A DNA stretch of 64,000 bases, taken from Cohnella rhizosphaerae (GTDB lineage Bacteria; Bacillota; Bacilli; Paenibacillales; Paenibacillaceae). A program made the position numbers and the translations under genes. Location of the stretch: NCBI RefSeq assembly GCF_029525575.1, contig NZ_JAPDIA010000009.1, positions 372,001-436,000 on the forward strand. The letters are read 5' to 3'. The notes under the pieces are model-generated. The model had not been told where the DNA came from. It saw only the letters and a list, made by a program, of their open reading frames with translations, and ran no database searches. Position 1 is the first letter of the stretch. Each line of letters starts with the position of its first letter. This document shows positions 21,966 through 31,326 of the stretch, in pieces.

Positions 21966-23174
21966 GTGAACTCACATACCGATATTGTTGCTTTCGTCAA
22001 GCATGGGGCCGAGACTAGGGGCATTCGCTTGTCCGAAGTGGCATTTCCGGACGAGATCGTCCTAGCGCCTGGTGCGTCTGAGCGATTGCCGGCCTACTTG
22101 AAGGAGAAAGGCCATCGTCGGGCACTGCTGGTCGGCGACCCCCTTACGATGGCTGCCGCTAACGGCGACGAGCTGGCCGATGCGCTCCGCGAGCTGGGGA
22201 TCGCCGCCGAGGCGACGCTCGTGAAGCCGAACGCGGCGGGCGACGTCGTGGCGGACGAAGCGACGATCGTGCAGACGCTGCTGGACATACAGCAGCACGG
22301 AGCAGACGTCGCTATAGCAGTCGGCGCGGGGACACTGCACGACATCACGCGATATGCCGCCTATACGGCAGGCTTGCCGTTCGTCTCGGTGCCGACGGCG
22401 CCGTCGGTCGACGGCTTCACCTCGAAGGGCGCGCCGCTGCTCATCCGCGGCGATAAGATTACCGTTCCCGCGATCGGTCCTGCGGCGATTTTCGCGGATA
22501 CGGACATTTTGGTGCAGGCGCCGGGCGCGATGGTTGCGGCCGGCTTCGGCGACATGCTCGGCAAGTACACGTCCTTGTTCGATTGGAAGGTCGGACATGC
22601 GCTCGGCGGCGAGGACTACGACCCCTATGTCGCCGAGCTGACCGCTATGGCGCTTAATGAATGCGTTGCGAGCGTCGAAGCGATCGGCGCCCGGACTCCG
22701 GCGGGCATCGAGACGCTGACGCGGGCGCTGATCGTGTCTGGACTCGCGATGCTCATCTTCGGCCAGTCGCACTCCGCGTCGGGCGCCGAGCATCATTTGT
22801 CGCATTATTGGGAGATGGAGCTGCTGCGGACAGGTCGCCGGCAGGTGCTCCACGGGGCGAAGGTCGGCGCGGCATGCGCCGTCATTGTCGAGCATTACCG
22901 CCGTTGGCTCGGGCAAGCCGCGGCGGCCGACGCCTCGGGTCCGGCCGCGGCGCTGGCCGCCCAGCTAGGCGACCGGCTGCCAGAAGTCGCGGGATGGCTT
23001 GGCGAGCTGCCCGACGCGCCGCGCATCCGCGAGCTGCTGCGGACTGCGGGCGGGCCGGCGTTGCCGGAAGCGCTCGGCATCGAGGGCGAGCTGGTCGCGC
23101 GGTCGCTGCGCGAAGCGGACGAGATCCGTCCGGGCCGCAAGACGCTGCTGCGGATGATCAACGGGCGGCGGTGA
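21966..23174 (+). CDS. egsA: sn-glycerol-1-phosphate dehydrogenase (AraM/EgsA)
   Basis: A 402-residue member of the iron-type dehydroquinate synthase-like superfamily, closest in pattern to AraM/EgsA, which reduces dihydroxyacetone phosphate to sn-glycerol-1-phosphate with NAD(P)H. Visible motifs are AVGAGTLHDITRYAAY for dinucleotide binding, VPTAPSVDGFTS, and the metal-binding region GFGDMLGKYTSL together with SHSASGAEHHLSHYWE. The GTG at 21966 follows a GGAGGAGGAGAGG site. In Bacillus the gene sits in the L-arabinose operon, while here it precedes a D-arabinose-type locus, but a terminator and 570 bases separate them. The product feeds heptaprenylglyceryl phosphate synthesis in Bacillus. 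The reading frame is intact. Confidence 0.9.
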   Translation: MNSHTDIVAFVKHGAETRGIRLSEVAFPDEIVLAPGASERLPAYLKEKGHRRALLVGDPLTMAAANGDELADALRELGIAAEATLVKPNAAGDVVADEATIVQTLLDIQQHGADVAIAVGAGTLHDITRYAAYTAGLPFVSVPTAPSVDGFTSKGAPLLIRGDKITVPAIGPAAIFADTDILVQAPGAMVAAGFGDMLGKYTSLFDWKVGHALGGEDYDPYVAELTAMALNECVASVEAIGARTPAGIETLTRALIVSGLAMLIFGQSHSASGAEHHLSHYWEMELLRTGRRQVLHGAKVGAACAVIVEHYRRWLGQAAAADASGPAAALAAQLGDRLPEVAGWLGELPDAPRIRELLRTAGGPALPEALGIEGELVARSLREADEIRPGRKTLLRMINGRR

Positions 23175-23177
23175 ACG

Positions 23178-23227
23178 AAGCTTGTCCGCATCGCCTCAAA
23201 GAAAGGTGAGGCCGGGCAAGCTTTTTT
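23178..23227 (+). terminator. Terminator after egsA
   Basis: AAGCTTGTCC pairs with GGGCAAGCTT (one wobble/mismatch), an inner GCCTC/GAGGC stem fills the loop, and six T follow. Confidence 0.75.
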
Positions 23228-23280
23228 AACGATTCAGAAAAGTATAAAAGGACGGAGGAATCACTGAAGAACCAGGCATT

Positions 23281-23472
23281 GGGCACAGGACTCAGGAGGC
23301 GCTATTTCGTAAAAATCGGTCCAGATGGGGGTCGTAGCGGACTGGACGGATGTTATTTACTCGGATCAAGTCTAAACAATGCCGGCGATTCCGAACTAAC
23401 GGCCCCTGTGTCCGCGGAGGGGCTGCAAACAGGGATTTGACCAACAATAACGGCCACCCAGTCCGTCATTTA
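23281..23472 (+). repeat. Dispersed TAACGGC...GTCCG repeats upstream of LacI-family gene
   Basis: A reverse-orientation copy (GGACTCAGGAGGCGCTATTT near 23289-23308) is followed by forward copies CTAACGGCCCCTGTGTCCGC (23396) and ATAACGGCCACCCAGTCCGT (23447). The two forward copies are 51 bases apart. The same order and nearly the same spacing recur at 46835-47022 upstream of another LacI-family gene. The remainder of this 570-base spacer shows no credible gene. Confidence 0.7.
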
Positions 23473-23656
23473 CGCTTGAATAGGAATGCGCCAGCCAAAG
23501 GCCGCAGTCGGCTTTTTATACAGTCGGAAAATAGAGTCGTTGCGGATGGCGCAGCTTTCGGATCGACAGGGATGTATTCGCTCCAGGCTTAGGCTGGCAT
23601 CCGTAACGAGTATCGAAGCGCTTTTTTTAAAATCCGACAGCCTCGTTAAAATCCGC

Positions 23657-23685
23657 TTGACGACGGTTGCGATTTGTTTTACGAT
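23657..23685 (+). promoter_or_regulatory. Sigma-A promoter of LacI-family regulator
   Basis: TTGACG at 23657-23662 and TACGAT at 23680-23685 are separated by 17 bases. The AATCGATT palindrome starts seven bases further on, where transcription would begin. Binding there would therefore block initiation. Confidence 0.7.
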
Positions 23686-23691
23686 GTGTGT

Positions 23692-23703
23692 GTAATCGAT
23701 TAC
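23692..23703 (+). promoter_or_regulatory. LacI-type operator (AATCGATT palindrome) at the regulator promoter
   Basis: GTAATCGATTAC is a perfect 12-base palindrome at the expected start point of the promoter at 23657-23685. Related palindromes lie in fucI (24788), after the kinase (28271), before the first GH172 gene (28910) and before the second LacI-type gene (47080). Confidence 0.7.
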
Positions 23704-23750
23704 GTAAACGATTCCATTGACAGTCATAGCAAGCGGCAGGAGTGAAGGCA

Positions 23751-24751
23751 GTGCCGAAGGCAACGATCAAGCAGGTGGCGGCGGAAGCGGACGTATCGAC
23801 GGCGACCGTATCCAGGGTGCTGAACGATAGCGGGTACGTGAGCGACGAGATTCGCGCGCGCGTGATGACGGCGGTGGAGCGGCTGAACTATCAGCCGAGC
23901 GCCATCGCCCGCAGCCTCAAGCAAGACAAGACGTATATGATCGGCGTGATCGTACCCGATATTTCCAACTCGTACTTCGCAGGCATCTCGCGGGGGGATC
24001 GAGGATGTCGTGGGCCGGGACGGATTCCAGCTCATGTTCTGCAGCTCGGACGAGAATCCCGGCAAGGAAGCGAGACTGCTTCGGCTTGCTTCAGGAAAAG
24101 CGCGTCGACGCGATCGTGCTCGCGACCGCCGGCGGCAACGAGCAGACGGTATCCGCGCTCGCCGAATCCGGTCTGCCGGTCGTGCTGATCGACCGCAAGC
24201 TGTCGGGAGAAGCGGATCTGGATCTGGTCGCCGAGGACAATGAGGACGGCGCGAAGCGTCTGATGAGCAGGCTGCTCGAAGACGGGCACCGCGTCATCGG
24301 CGTCGTGAACGGGCCGGCGAGAGTCAGCACGGGACGCGAACGCTACGAAGGCGTGATCGCGGCGATGCGGGAGCGCGAGATCGAGCGGGAACCGATCGTT
24401 TACAACGGAGACTTCTCGACCGAAGACGGCATTCGGGCCGTCCGCACGTTTCTCGAAGCCGAGCCGAAGCCGACGGCCATCGTCTCGCTCAATAACCGCA
24501 TGAGTCTCGGCGTGCTGCTCGAGATCGTGCGCCAGGGCTTGCGCATTCCGGACGATATCGCCGTGGCCTCGTTCGGGGAGGTCGAAGCGGGCTCGCTGCT
24601 GAAGGCGCCTAAGCTCTATTACATCGACCAGCATCCCTACGATATGGGCCAGCGGGCGGGAGAGATTCTCCTGCGGCGCCTCGGCAAGGACGGGGAAGGG
24701 CAAGCGCCGATACAAGAAATATTTCGCAACGAGATTAATACAATTGAATGA
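23751..24751 (+). CDS. LacI-family regulator of the glycan locus (two frame breaks)
   Basis: About 332 residues. The N-terminus TIKQVAAEADVSTATVSRVL is a textbook LacI helix-turn-helix, and ALARSLK-type hinge residues follow (AIARSLKQDKTYMIGVIVPD). The sugar-binding domain runs to the end. GTG 23751 is preferred over GTG 23742 because the AGGAG site lies nine bases before it. Two +1 breaks interrupt the frame: six G at 23992-23997 and a TT at 24086-24087. Correcting both gives SRGIEDVVGRDGFQLMF and RLLRLLQEKRVDAIVLA. It lies 16 bases upstream of fucI and has a palindrome at its own promoter. It probably represses the isomerase-kinase operon and perhaps the hydrolase genes in response to a D-arabinose-related inducer. 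Confidence 0.87.
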
Positions 24752-24767
24752 GAGGATGGGCTTGGAA

Positions 24768-26565
24768 ATGAATCAAAGCGGAGCGTACTGCAATCGATTG
24801 CAGGGAAGCCTTCCGAAAATCGGCATTCGTCCGATCGTCGACGGCAGGCGCGGCGGGATCCGGGAATCTCTTGAGGATGTCACGATGGACATGGCGCGCA
24901 GCGTGGCGGCATTTCTGTCGGAAAATCTGCGCCATAGCGGCGGCCAGCCGGTCGAATGCGTCATCGCCGACACCTGCATCGGCGGCGTGGCCGAGGCCGC
25001 GCGGACGGAGGAGAAGTTCGAGCGCGAAAACGTGGGCCTGTCGATATCCGTGACGCCGAGCTGGTGCTATCCGACGGAGACGATGGATACCCATCCGACG
25101 CGACCGAAGGCGATCTGGGGCTTCAACGGCACGGAACGTCCGGGCGCGGTGTATCTGGCCGCGGTGCTGGGCGCGCACAATCAGAAGGGCCTGCCGGCCT
25201 TCTCCATCTACGGACAGGACGTTCAGGATATCGGAGATACCGAGATTACGCCGGACGTACAGGCCAAGCTGCTGCGGTTCGCGAAGGCGGGGCTTGCGGT
25301 CGCGACGATGCGGGGCAAGTCGTATCTGTCGATGGGCAACGTCTCGATGGGCATCGCGGGCTGCATCGTGGATGAGCCGTTTTTCCAGCGCTACCTCGGT
25401 CTGCGCAACGAATACGCCGACATGACGGAGTTCGTCAAGCGGATGGAGCTTGGCATCTACGACAAAGAGGAGTTCGAACGGGCGCTCGCCTGGGTCAAGG
25501 AGAATTGCCGCCCCGGCGCGGACGTCAATCCGGCGCACCTCAAGCGCTCCGAGGAGCAGAAGGAGAAGGACTGGGAGACGGTCGTCAAAATGACGCTGAT
25601 CGCACGCGACCTGATGGTCGGCAATCCGCGGCTCGCCGAGCTCGGCTTCGGCGAAGAAGCGCTCGGCCGCAACGCGATCGCGGCCGGCTTCCAAGGGCAG
25701 CGCTCCTGGACGGACTACTTCCCGACCGGCGACTTCATGGAGGCGATCCTGTCTTCCTCCTTCGACTGGAACGGCATTCGCGAGCCGTACATGCTGGCTA
25801 CCGAAAACGATACGCTGAACGCCGTGACGATGCTTTTCGGCCACCTGCTCACGAACGCGGCGCAGATTTTCGCCGACGTGCGCACGTACTGGAGCCCTGA
25901 AGCGGTGAAGCGCGTGACTGGCTACGAGCTGGAAGGCCCCGCTGCCGGCGGCGTCATTCACCTGATCAATTCGGGCCCTGCCGCGCTTGATGGCACGGGA
26001 CGCCAGACGCGCGACGGCGAGCCGGTCATGAAGCCGTTCTGGGAGATTACGGACCAGGAGGTGCGCGATTGTCTGGAGGCGACGGAATGGTGTCCGGCGG
26101 TGGACTTCTTCCGCGGCGGCGGCTTCTCGACCGACTTCACGACGCGTGCCGGCATGCCCGTCACGATCGCCCGCGTCAACCTGGTCGCAGGCGCAGGCCC
26201 GGTGCTGCAGCTGGCCGAAGGCTTCACGGTCGAACTGCCGGACGAGGTGCACGACAAGCTGGACCAGCGGAGCAATCCGACGTGGCCGACGACCTGGTTC
26301 GTGCCGAGACTGACCGGCGAGGGGCTGTTCAGGGACGTGTATACTGTCATGAACAACTGGGGCTCCAACCACGCGTCCATTAGCTACGGTCATGTCGGCG
26401 CCGATCTGATCACGCTGGCCTCGATGCTGCGGATTCCGGTCAGCATGCACAACGTCGCGGACGATCAAGTATTCCGGCCCAGCTACTGGACGGCTTTCGG
26501 GGGGTCTCGAGCCGGTCGGCGCGGATTATCGCGCTTGCGCGGCGCTCGGGCCGCTCTACAAGTAA
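24768..26565 (+). CDS. fucI: FucI-type L-fucose/D-arabinose isomerase (one frame break)
   Basis: About 598 residues, matching the ~590 of FucI, a manganese-dependent aldose-ketose isomerase that acts on L-fucose and on D-arabinose (giving D-ribulose). Typical motifs are PKIGIRPIVDGRRGGIRESLE at the N-terminus and the active-site glutamate and aspartate regions MLATENDTLNAVTML and FADVRTYWSPEAVKR. The metal-binding histidine lies near NHASISYGHVGAD. The ATG at 24768 gives the natural N-terminus. Six G at 26499-26504 break the frame; removing one gives AFGGLEPVGADYRACAALGP and a TAA at 26563. The next gene is a ribulokinase rather than fuculokinase, and no FucA aldolase is nearby, which favours D-arabinose as substrate. 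Confidence 0.9.
24788..24803 (+). promoter_or_regulatory. LacI-type operator inside the 5' end of fucI
   Basis: CTGCAATCGATTGCAG is a perfect 16-base palindrome within codons 7-12 of fucI. An operator just inside a gene can act as a roadblock. It is the most symmetrical of the five related sites. Confidence 0.7.
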
Positions 26566-26579
26566 GGGGGCGCTTGAAA

Positions 26580-28248
26580 ATGAGCAAGCGGTATGCGGTC
26601 GGCGTCGACTACGGCACCGAATCGGGGCGGGCGCTGCTCGTCGATATCGCGACGGGCGAAGAAGTCGCGACGCACGTGACGCCTTACCGTCACGGCGTGA
26701 TCGACGAGGCGCTGCCGGGCGCCGGGCTTAAGCTCGAGCCGGACTGGGCGCTGCAGCACCCCGAGGATTATATGGAGGTGCTCCGACAATCCGTGCCCGC
26801 CGTGCTGCGGGAAGCGGGTGCGAGCGCAGACAGCGTGATTGGCATCGGCATCGACTTTACGGCCTGTACGATGATGCCGCTCGACGCGTCGGGCACGCCG
26901 CTGTGTCTGAAACCCGAATGGCGGGACAATCCCCATAGCTGGACGAAGCTGTGGAAGCACCATGCCGCGCAGGACGAGGCGAACAAGATCAACGAGACGG
27001 CGTCGGCGCGTGGCGAAGCGTTCCTCGCCCGCTACGGCGGCCGGACCTCCTCCGAATGGATGCTGGCGAAAATCTGGCAAATTCTCGACGAGGCGCCGGA
27101 CGTATTCGACAGCGCGGATCTGTTCATGGAAGCGGCCGATTGGGTCGTCATGCAGATGACGGGCAATCTTGCCAGGAACAGCTGCACGGCGGGCTACAAG
27201 GCGCTCTGGCACAAGCGGGACGGCTTCCCCTCGGCGGCGTTCCTCGAAGCGCTGGATCCCCGGCTCGCGGACCTGCCCGATACGAAGCTAAGAGGGCCGA
27301 TCCTCCCGCTCGGCGCCAGGGCGGGCGGCCTGTCGGCGGAGATGGCGGAGGCGATGGGACTGGCGCCGGGCACCGCGGTCGCGGTCGGCAATATCGACGC
27401 GCACGCGATGGTGCCGGCCGTCGGCGTCGTGACGCCGGGCAAGCTCGTGCTGACGATGGGAACGTCGACCTGCCACCTGCTGCTGACCCAAGACGAAGTA
27501 TTGGCGGAAGGCGTCAGCGGCGTCGTCGAGGACGGCATCGTGGCGGGGTACTACGGCTACGAAGCCGGACAGTCCGCCGTGGGCGACATTTTCGCCTGGT
27601 ACGTGGAAGAAGCGGTGCCCGCCTACGTGAAGCAAGAGGCCGAGTCCGCCGGCATGGGCGTCCATCAGTGGCTGGAGCGGCAGGCCGCCACAGCCCTTCC
27701 CGGCGAGAGCGGATTGCTCGCGCTCGATTGGTGGAACGGCAACCGCTCGGTGCTGATGGACGCGGATCTGACGGGGCTTATCGTCGGGCTGACGCTGGCG
27801 ACGAAGCCGGCCGAGATCTACCGCGCGCTGCTCGAGGCGACCGCGTTCGGCACGCGCAGAATCATCGAGGCGTTCGAAGCGGGCGGCGTGGCCATCGACG
27901 AGCTGTACGCCTGCGGCGGACTGCCGCAGCGCAACCGGCTGCTTATGCAGATCTATGCGGACGTGACGGCCCGCGAGATCCGGATCGCGGATTCGACGCA
28001 GACGGCCGCGCTCGGCGCGGCGATGTTCGGCGCGGTCGCGGCAGGCGCCGAAGCGGGCGGCTTCGATTCGGTCGCGGAGGCCGCGGTCCGCATGGCCCGC
28101 ATCCGCGAGGAGACGTTCAAGCCGAACCCGGCGAGCGTCGAAGTTTACGAGCAGCTATACCGCGACTACAAGGAGCTGCACGATTATTTCGGCCGCGAGA
28201 GCGGCGTCATGAAAAGATTAAAGGCGTTAAAAAAGCCATCCGCATTGA
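26580..28248 (+). CDS. araB: Ribulokinase, FGGY family (probable frame break at C-terminus)
   Basis: An AraB-type kinase, about 555 residues if one A is removed from the six at 28229-28234 (Bacillus AraB is ~560); uncorrected, the frame runs to 28340 with a tail unlike the family. It begins YAVGVDYGTESGRALLVDI (phosphate-binding motif) and contains GIGIDFTACTMMPLD, ARYGGRTSSEWMLAKIWQI, MGTSTCHLLLT and the FGGY C-terminal signature region ELYACGGLPQRNRLLMQIYAD. Ribulokinases phosphorylate both L- and D-ribulose. Following a FucI-type isomerase and with no araA or araD present, the likely reaction is D-ribulose to D-ribulose-5-phosphate, an intermediate of the pentose phosphate pathway. AGGGGG precedes the ATG by nine bases. 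Confidence 0.9.
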
Positions 28249-28258
28249 CGGATGTGCT
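28235..28258 (+). terminator. Possible hairpin at the end of the kinase gene
   Basis: AAGCCATCCG pairs with CGGATGTGCTT (one bulge) around CATTGA, preceded by A and followed by TCTC. The short T-tract makes termination uncertain. The corrected kinase stop codon lies in its loop. Confidence 0.35.
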
Positions 28259-28270
28259 TTCTCGCCAAAA

Positions 28271-28286
28271 CTGCAATCGATTGCGG
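28271..28286 (+). promoter_or_regulatory. LacI-type operator-like palindrome downstream of the kinase
   Basis: CTGCAATCGATTGCGG matches the fucI operator at 15 of 16 positions. It lies in the spacer after the kinase gene, about 640 bases upstream of the site at 28910. Confidence 0.55.
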
Positions 28287-28319
28287 GATGGGGGGGAAGC
28301 GGGAAGCGAGAAGCGGCAA

Positions 28320-28490
28320 GCCGACGCTAGCCGCGCCTGATGCGGCAGCCGACGCTGGCCGCGCTCGAGGGTAGCCGACGCTGGCCGCGCTCGAGGGTAG
28401 CAGACGCTAGCCGCGCCCGAGGGTAGCTGACGCTGGCCGCGCCGGTTGCAGTAACGACGCTAGCTGTACTCGATACGGTAGCCAACCGCT
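28320..28490 (+). repeat. 26-28-bp degenerate tandem repeats
   Basis: About six units of the type GCCGACGCTGGCCGCGCTCG followed by AGGGTA; the three best copies are 26 bases long, so two units span about 52 bases. Divergence rises toward the right end. Confidence 0.8.
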
Positions 28491-28593
28491 AACCGAATGA
28501 ACCAATGGTCGCGACGACAGCGGTAGGTTGTACGATAGCCGTACTCGATGCAGCCGCCGACGCTCGTCACGCCCGACACACCAGCCTAAAGCT

Positions 28594-28782
28594 ACCGTGC
28601 AAAAGTGCACCATCCAAGGCGGGTATGGAGCGTTTTTGCGGTCTATCGTGCAAAAGTGCGCGATAGCACGTCTCTTTCAGCGAGAAATCGGGAGGCTACG
28701 GGTCAAAATCGTGCACTTTTGCACGGTAGGCGGAGCGACGAACGGGTGCGGATCTCTATCGTGCACTTTTGCGCGGTAGCCC
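28594..28782 (+). repeat. Four CGTGCAAAAGTGC hairpin elements in two orientations
   Basis: CGTGCAAAAGTGC starts at 28596 and 28647 (51 apart). Its reverse complement form, GTGCACTTTTGC, starts at 28711 and 28761 (50 apart). Each element can fold as GTGCA/TGCAC around AAAG or CTTT. The remaining sequence in this spacer shows no credible gene. Confidence 0.75.
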
Positions 28783-28909
28783 CTATATCGATGATGTGCG
28801 AAGGGCTATAAGAGCGCAAGCCGAGCCCGTAGCCGACCGCTAGCCGATCCGGCAACCTGGCCTTGCGCGGCCCGCCCCACAGCCGCTCGCTCCTTTTTTT
28901 ACCCGCCGA

Positions 28910-28925
28910 CTGCAATCGATTGCCG
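28910..28925 (+). promoter_or_regulatory. LacI-type operator upstream of the first GH172 gene
   Basis: CTGCAATCGATTGCCG, 14-15 of 16 positions identical to the fucI operator, lies 60 bases before the GH172 start. This ties the hydrolase gene to the same regulator as the isomerase and kinase. Confidence 0.65.
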
Positions 28926-28984
28926 AAATCCGCCGAAATACAGCCGGGCAGAAGAAATCCAGACATAAAGGAGCGCATTCACCC

Positions 28985-30096
28985 ATGGAAATGCAGCAAA
29001 GCTTGACCTCTCTCAGCCAACAGAGAACCGGCAAAAAGAAAACGCGAATCCAGCTATGACCGCACCGGGGGGAAACAAGGACTACTTCTCGATCGGGCCG
29101 GGAGACAACGCGGTCGTCTGCGACATTCCAGGCGCGGGCGCCATCACCCACATCTGGATGACGATGGCGACGGACGCGCCCGCGGAAGAGGCGTACCTGC
29201 CCCGCAAGATCGTGCTCCGCATGTATTGGGACGGGGAGACCGAGCCGAGCGTTGAGGCGCCGATCGGGGACTTCTTCGGGATGGGCCACGGCATCACCAA
29301 AAACTATACGTCGGCGGCGCTCATGATGAGTCCAGAGGATGGCAAGGCGTTCAACAGCTTTTTCCGGATGCCGTTCGCGCAGGGGGCGCGCATCGCCGTC
29401 GAGAGCGAAGCGGAGCAGCCGATCAAATTTTACTTCTACGTCGACTACGAGGCGTACGACAGCCTGCCCGCGGACGAACTCCGTTTCCATGCGCAGTGGC
29501 GCCGCGAATGCCCGACGGACGGCATCCCCGATGAGGGCGTGGACAACGCGGAGTTCGAATTCGGCGGCAAAAACACGACGGGCGACGGCAACTACGTCAT
29601 CCTGGACGCGGTCGGCCAAGGTCACTACGTCGGCTGCAACTTCAACGTCCACAACCTGCGCGAGACGCGGGAGTGGAACTGGTACGGCGAAGGCGACGAC
29701 ATGATTTTCATCGACGGCGAGCCTTGGCCGCCGACGCTGCATGGCACGGGCATGGAGGATTACTTCAATACCGCGTGGTGTCCGCAGCAGGAGGTATGCA
29801 CGCCTTACCACGGCATCATTCTGGGCGGCGGTCCGAACTGGAGCGGCAAAATCTCGACGTACCGCTATCATATTCTCGATCCGATCATGTTCGACCGGAG
29901 CATCAAGGTCACGATCGAGCACGGACACAACAACCATCGGAGCGACGACGTGTCCTCGACCGCTTATTGGTACCAGTCGGAGCCGCATCAATCGTTCCCG
30001 GCGCTGCCCAAGGTCCAGGGACGCCTGCCGCTGCCGGATCTCAAGCCGATGAACCCGGCCACGCTGTCGCGCATTTTCGGACATCAGAACCCTTGA
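28985..30096 (+). CDS. GH172 (DUF2961) glycoside hydrolase (two frame breaks)
   Basis: About 369 residues, the standard length for DUF2961/GH172, a family with difructose-anhydride and D-arabinofuranosidase activities. There is no signal peptide, so it should act on imported sugars. Landmarks are GAGAITHIWMTM, the LRMYWDGETEPSVEAPIGDFF strand region, and HGTGMEDYFNTAWCPQ with the family's conserved glutamate. Two +1 breaks lie near the start, one in the A-rich stretch 29033-29042 and one in six G at 29067-29072. Corrected, it reads KKRESSYDRTGGNKDYFSIG, the usual N-terminal motif. AAAGGAG lies eleven bases before the ATG. It is followed by a DUF4185 lipoprotein gene 31 bases away. I infer an exo-acting D-arabinofuranosidase. 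Confidence 0.88.
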
Positions 30097-30127
30097 GTCG
30101 TCCCTATTTTTTGAAGGAGGTGGTAGC

Positions 30128-31255
30128 GTGAAGCCCAAAGCGGGCCTGGCCGCGGCAGCCGCGGCAATTCTTCTGTTCGCGGCAAGCGGCTGCGCGGGCG
30201 GCGCGAAGGAGAATCCGATGCTGGGCGTTTCCGGCGAGCCTTTCGTGCTCAAGGGGATCTCGGGACTTGCGCAGGTGGGGCAGATCACCGGGGCGGAGTC
30301 GCCGAACAAGACGGATCGCTACGCCGTCTACGGCACCGATCTCGGCTCGATGATGAACGCGCGCGATCGGACGTACTTCGTCTTCGGCGATACGTTCGGC
30401 GAACGGCCGGCCGATCAGATCGGCGGAGGCGGGAGCTACTGGCGGTCCAATACGATCGGCTACACGACAGACAAGACGCCCGAGGACGGCATCGCGCTCG
30501 ACGGCATGATCGTGGACGAAATTGGAACCGCCAAGGAGCTGTTGCCGTCCAAGAAGATCGACTATGATGAGATGACCAAGATCCCGACGCATGGCGTCGA
30601 GGCGAACGGCGCGCTTTATTTGTATTACATGTCGGTCAGTCATTGGGGAGACCCCGGCAAGTGGGATGCGGGCTATGCCGGCATCGCGAAGTCGACGGAC
30701 GACGCGCAGAACTGGACGCTGCTCGATGCGCCGAAGTGGCCCGGGGACAGCGCGTTCGTTCAAGTGAGTCCCTACAAAGTGAAAAACGAAGACGGTACGC
30801 CGGATATTTACCTCTGGTGCATCCCAGCAGGGCGCTTCGGCGGCGTCAAGCTGATGAAGGTCGCCGAGACCGACATCGAGCGGCAGGATGCCTACCGTTA
30901 TTATACGGGCAAGGACGACAAGGGAAAGCCGCGCTGGAGCGCGGACATGAACGAGGCGGAGACGGTCGTGGACGACACCGTCGGCGAGCTGTCCGTCGTG
31001 TGGAACCCGTACGTGAAACGGTGGCTCATGACCTATCTGAAGGAAGGGCGCGGCGTCGTCATGCGGGAAGGACTGTCGCCCTGGGGGCCTTGGGGCGAGC
31101 CGCTCGACCTGGTGACGAAGGAGCAGCAGCCCGGCTTGTACGGTCCGTTCATGAACGACCGGTACAACGCGCAGGACGGAAAGACGATCTACTTTGCGTT
31201 GTCGCTGTGGGACCCGTACAATGTTTTTTGGTTCAAGGCTTCGCTGGAAAAATGA
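30128..31255 (+). CDS. DUF4185 (GH183-type) lipoprotein, putative endo-D-arabinofuranase
   Basis: A 375-residue lipoprotein: a hydrophobic Ala-rich signal ends in the lipobox AASGC at about residue 21, which places it on the outer face of the membrane. The remainder is a DUF4185 domain, expected to be a five-bladed beta-propeller. Repeated motifs such as YAVYGTDLGSMM, FVFGDTFGE, AGIAKSTDDAQNWTLLD and PDIYLWCIPAGRFGGVKLMKV are seen. DUF4185 proteins have recently been assigned to GH183 as endo-acting D-arabinan hydrolases. The GTG at 30128 follows AAGGAGG. Its neighbours are GH172 upstream and a sugar ABC importer downstream. The specific activity is inferred from family and context. Confidence 0.82.
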   Translation: MKPKAGLAAAAAAILLFAASGCAGGAKENPMLGVSGEPFVLKGISGLAQVGQITGAESPNKTDRYAVYGTDLGSMMNARDRTYFVFGDTFGERPADQIGGGGSYWRSNTIGYTTDKTPEDGIALDGMIVDEIGTAKELLPSKKIDYDEMTKIPTHGVEANGALYLYYMSVSHWGDPGKWDAGYAGIAKSTDDAQNWTLLDAPKWPGDSAFVQVSPYKVKNEDGTPDIYLWCIPAGRFGGVKLMKVAETDIERQDAYRYYTGKDDKGKPRWSADMNEAETVVDDTVGELSVVWNPYVKRWLMTYLKEGRGVVMREGLSPWGPWGEPLDLVTKEQQPGLYGPFMNDRYNAQDGKTIYFALSLWDPYNVFWFKASLEK

Positions 31256-31267
31256 AAGCGCCTTCGG

Positions 31268-31290
31268 TTTAAGCGCAAATTGCGTTTAAA
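31268..31290 (+). promoter_or_regulatory. 23-bp palindrome upstream of the sugar-binding protein gene
   Basis: TTTAAGCGCAA and TTGCGTTTAAA flank a single A and pair at 10 of 11 positions. The site is 37 bases before the importer gene start, and no T-tract follows, so an operator is more likely than a terminator. It does not resemble the AATCGATT sites. Confidence 0.5.
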
Positions 31291-31326
31291 TAGCAGCCTT
31301 ACACAAATAAAAGGGAGGATTCACCC

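Noticed and set aside
23751..28248. L-arabinose (araBAD) operon
   Set aside because: There is a ribulokinase but no L-arabinose isomerase and no L-ribulose-5-phosphate epimerase; the isomerase is of the FucI type.
24768..28248. L-fucose catabolic operon
   Set aside because: The kinase is AraB-like, not FucK, and no fuculose-phosphate aldolase or fucose-binding genes adjoin it. The neighbouring hydrolases are not fucosidases.
24744..28340. FucI-ribulokinase fusion protein
   Set aside because: It arises from an extra G at 26499-26504. The corrected isomerase stops at 26565 and the kinase has its own ribosome site and ATG at 26580.
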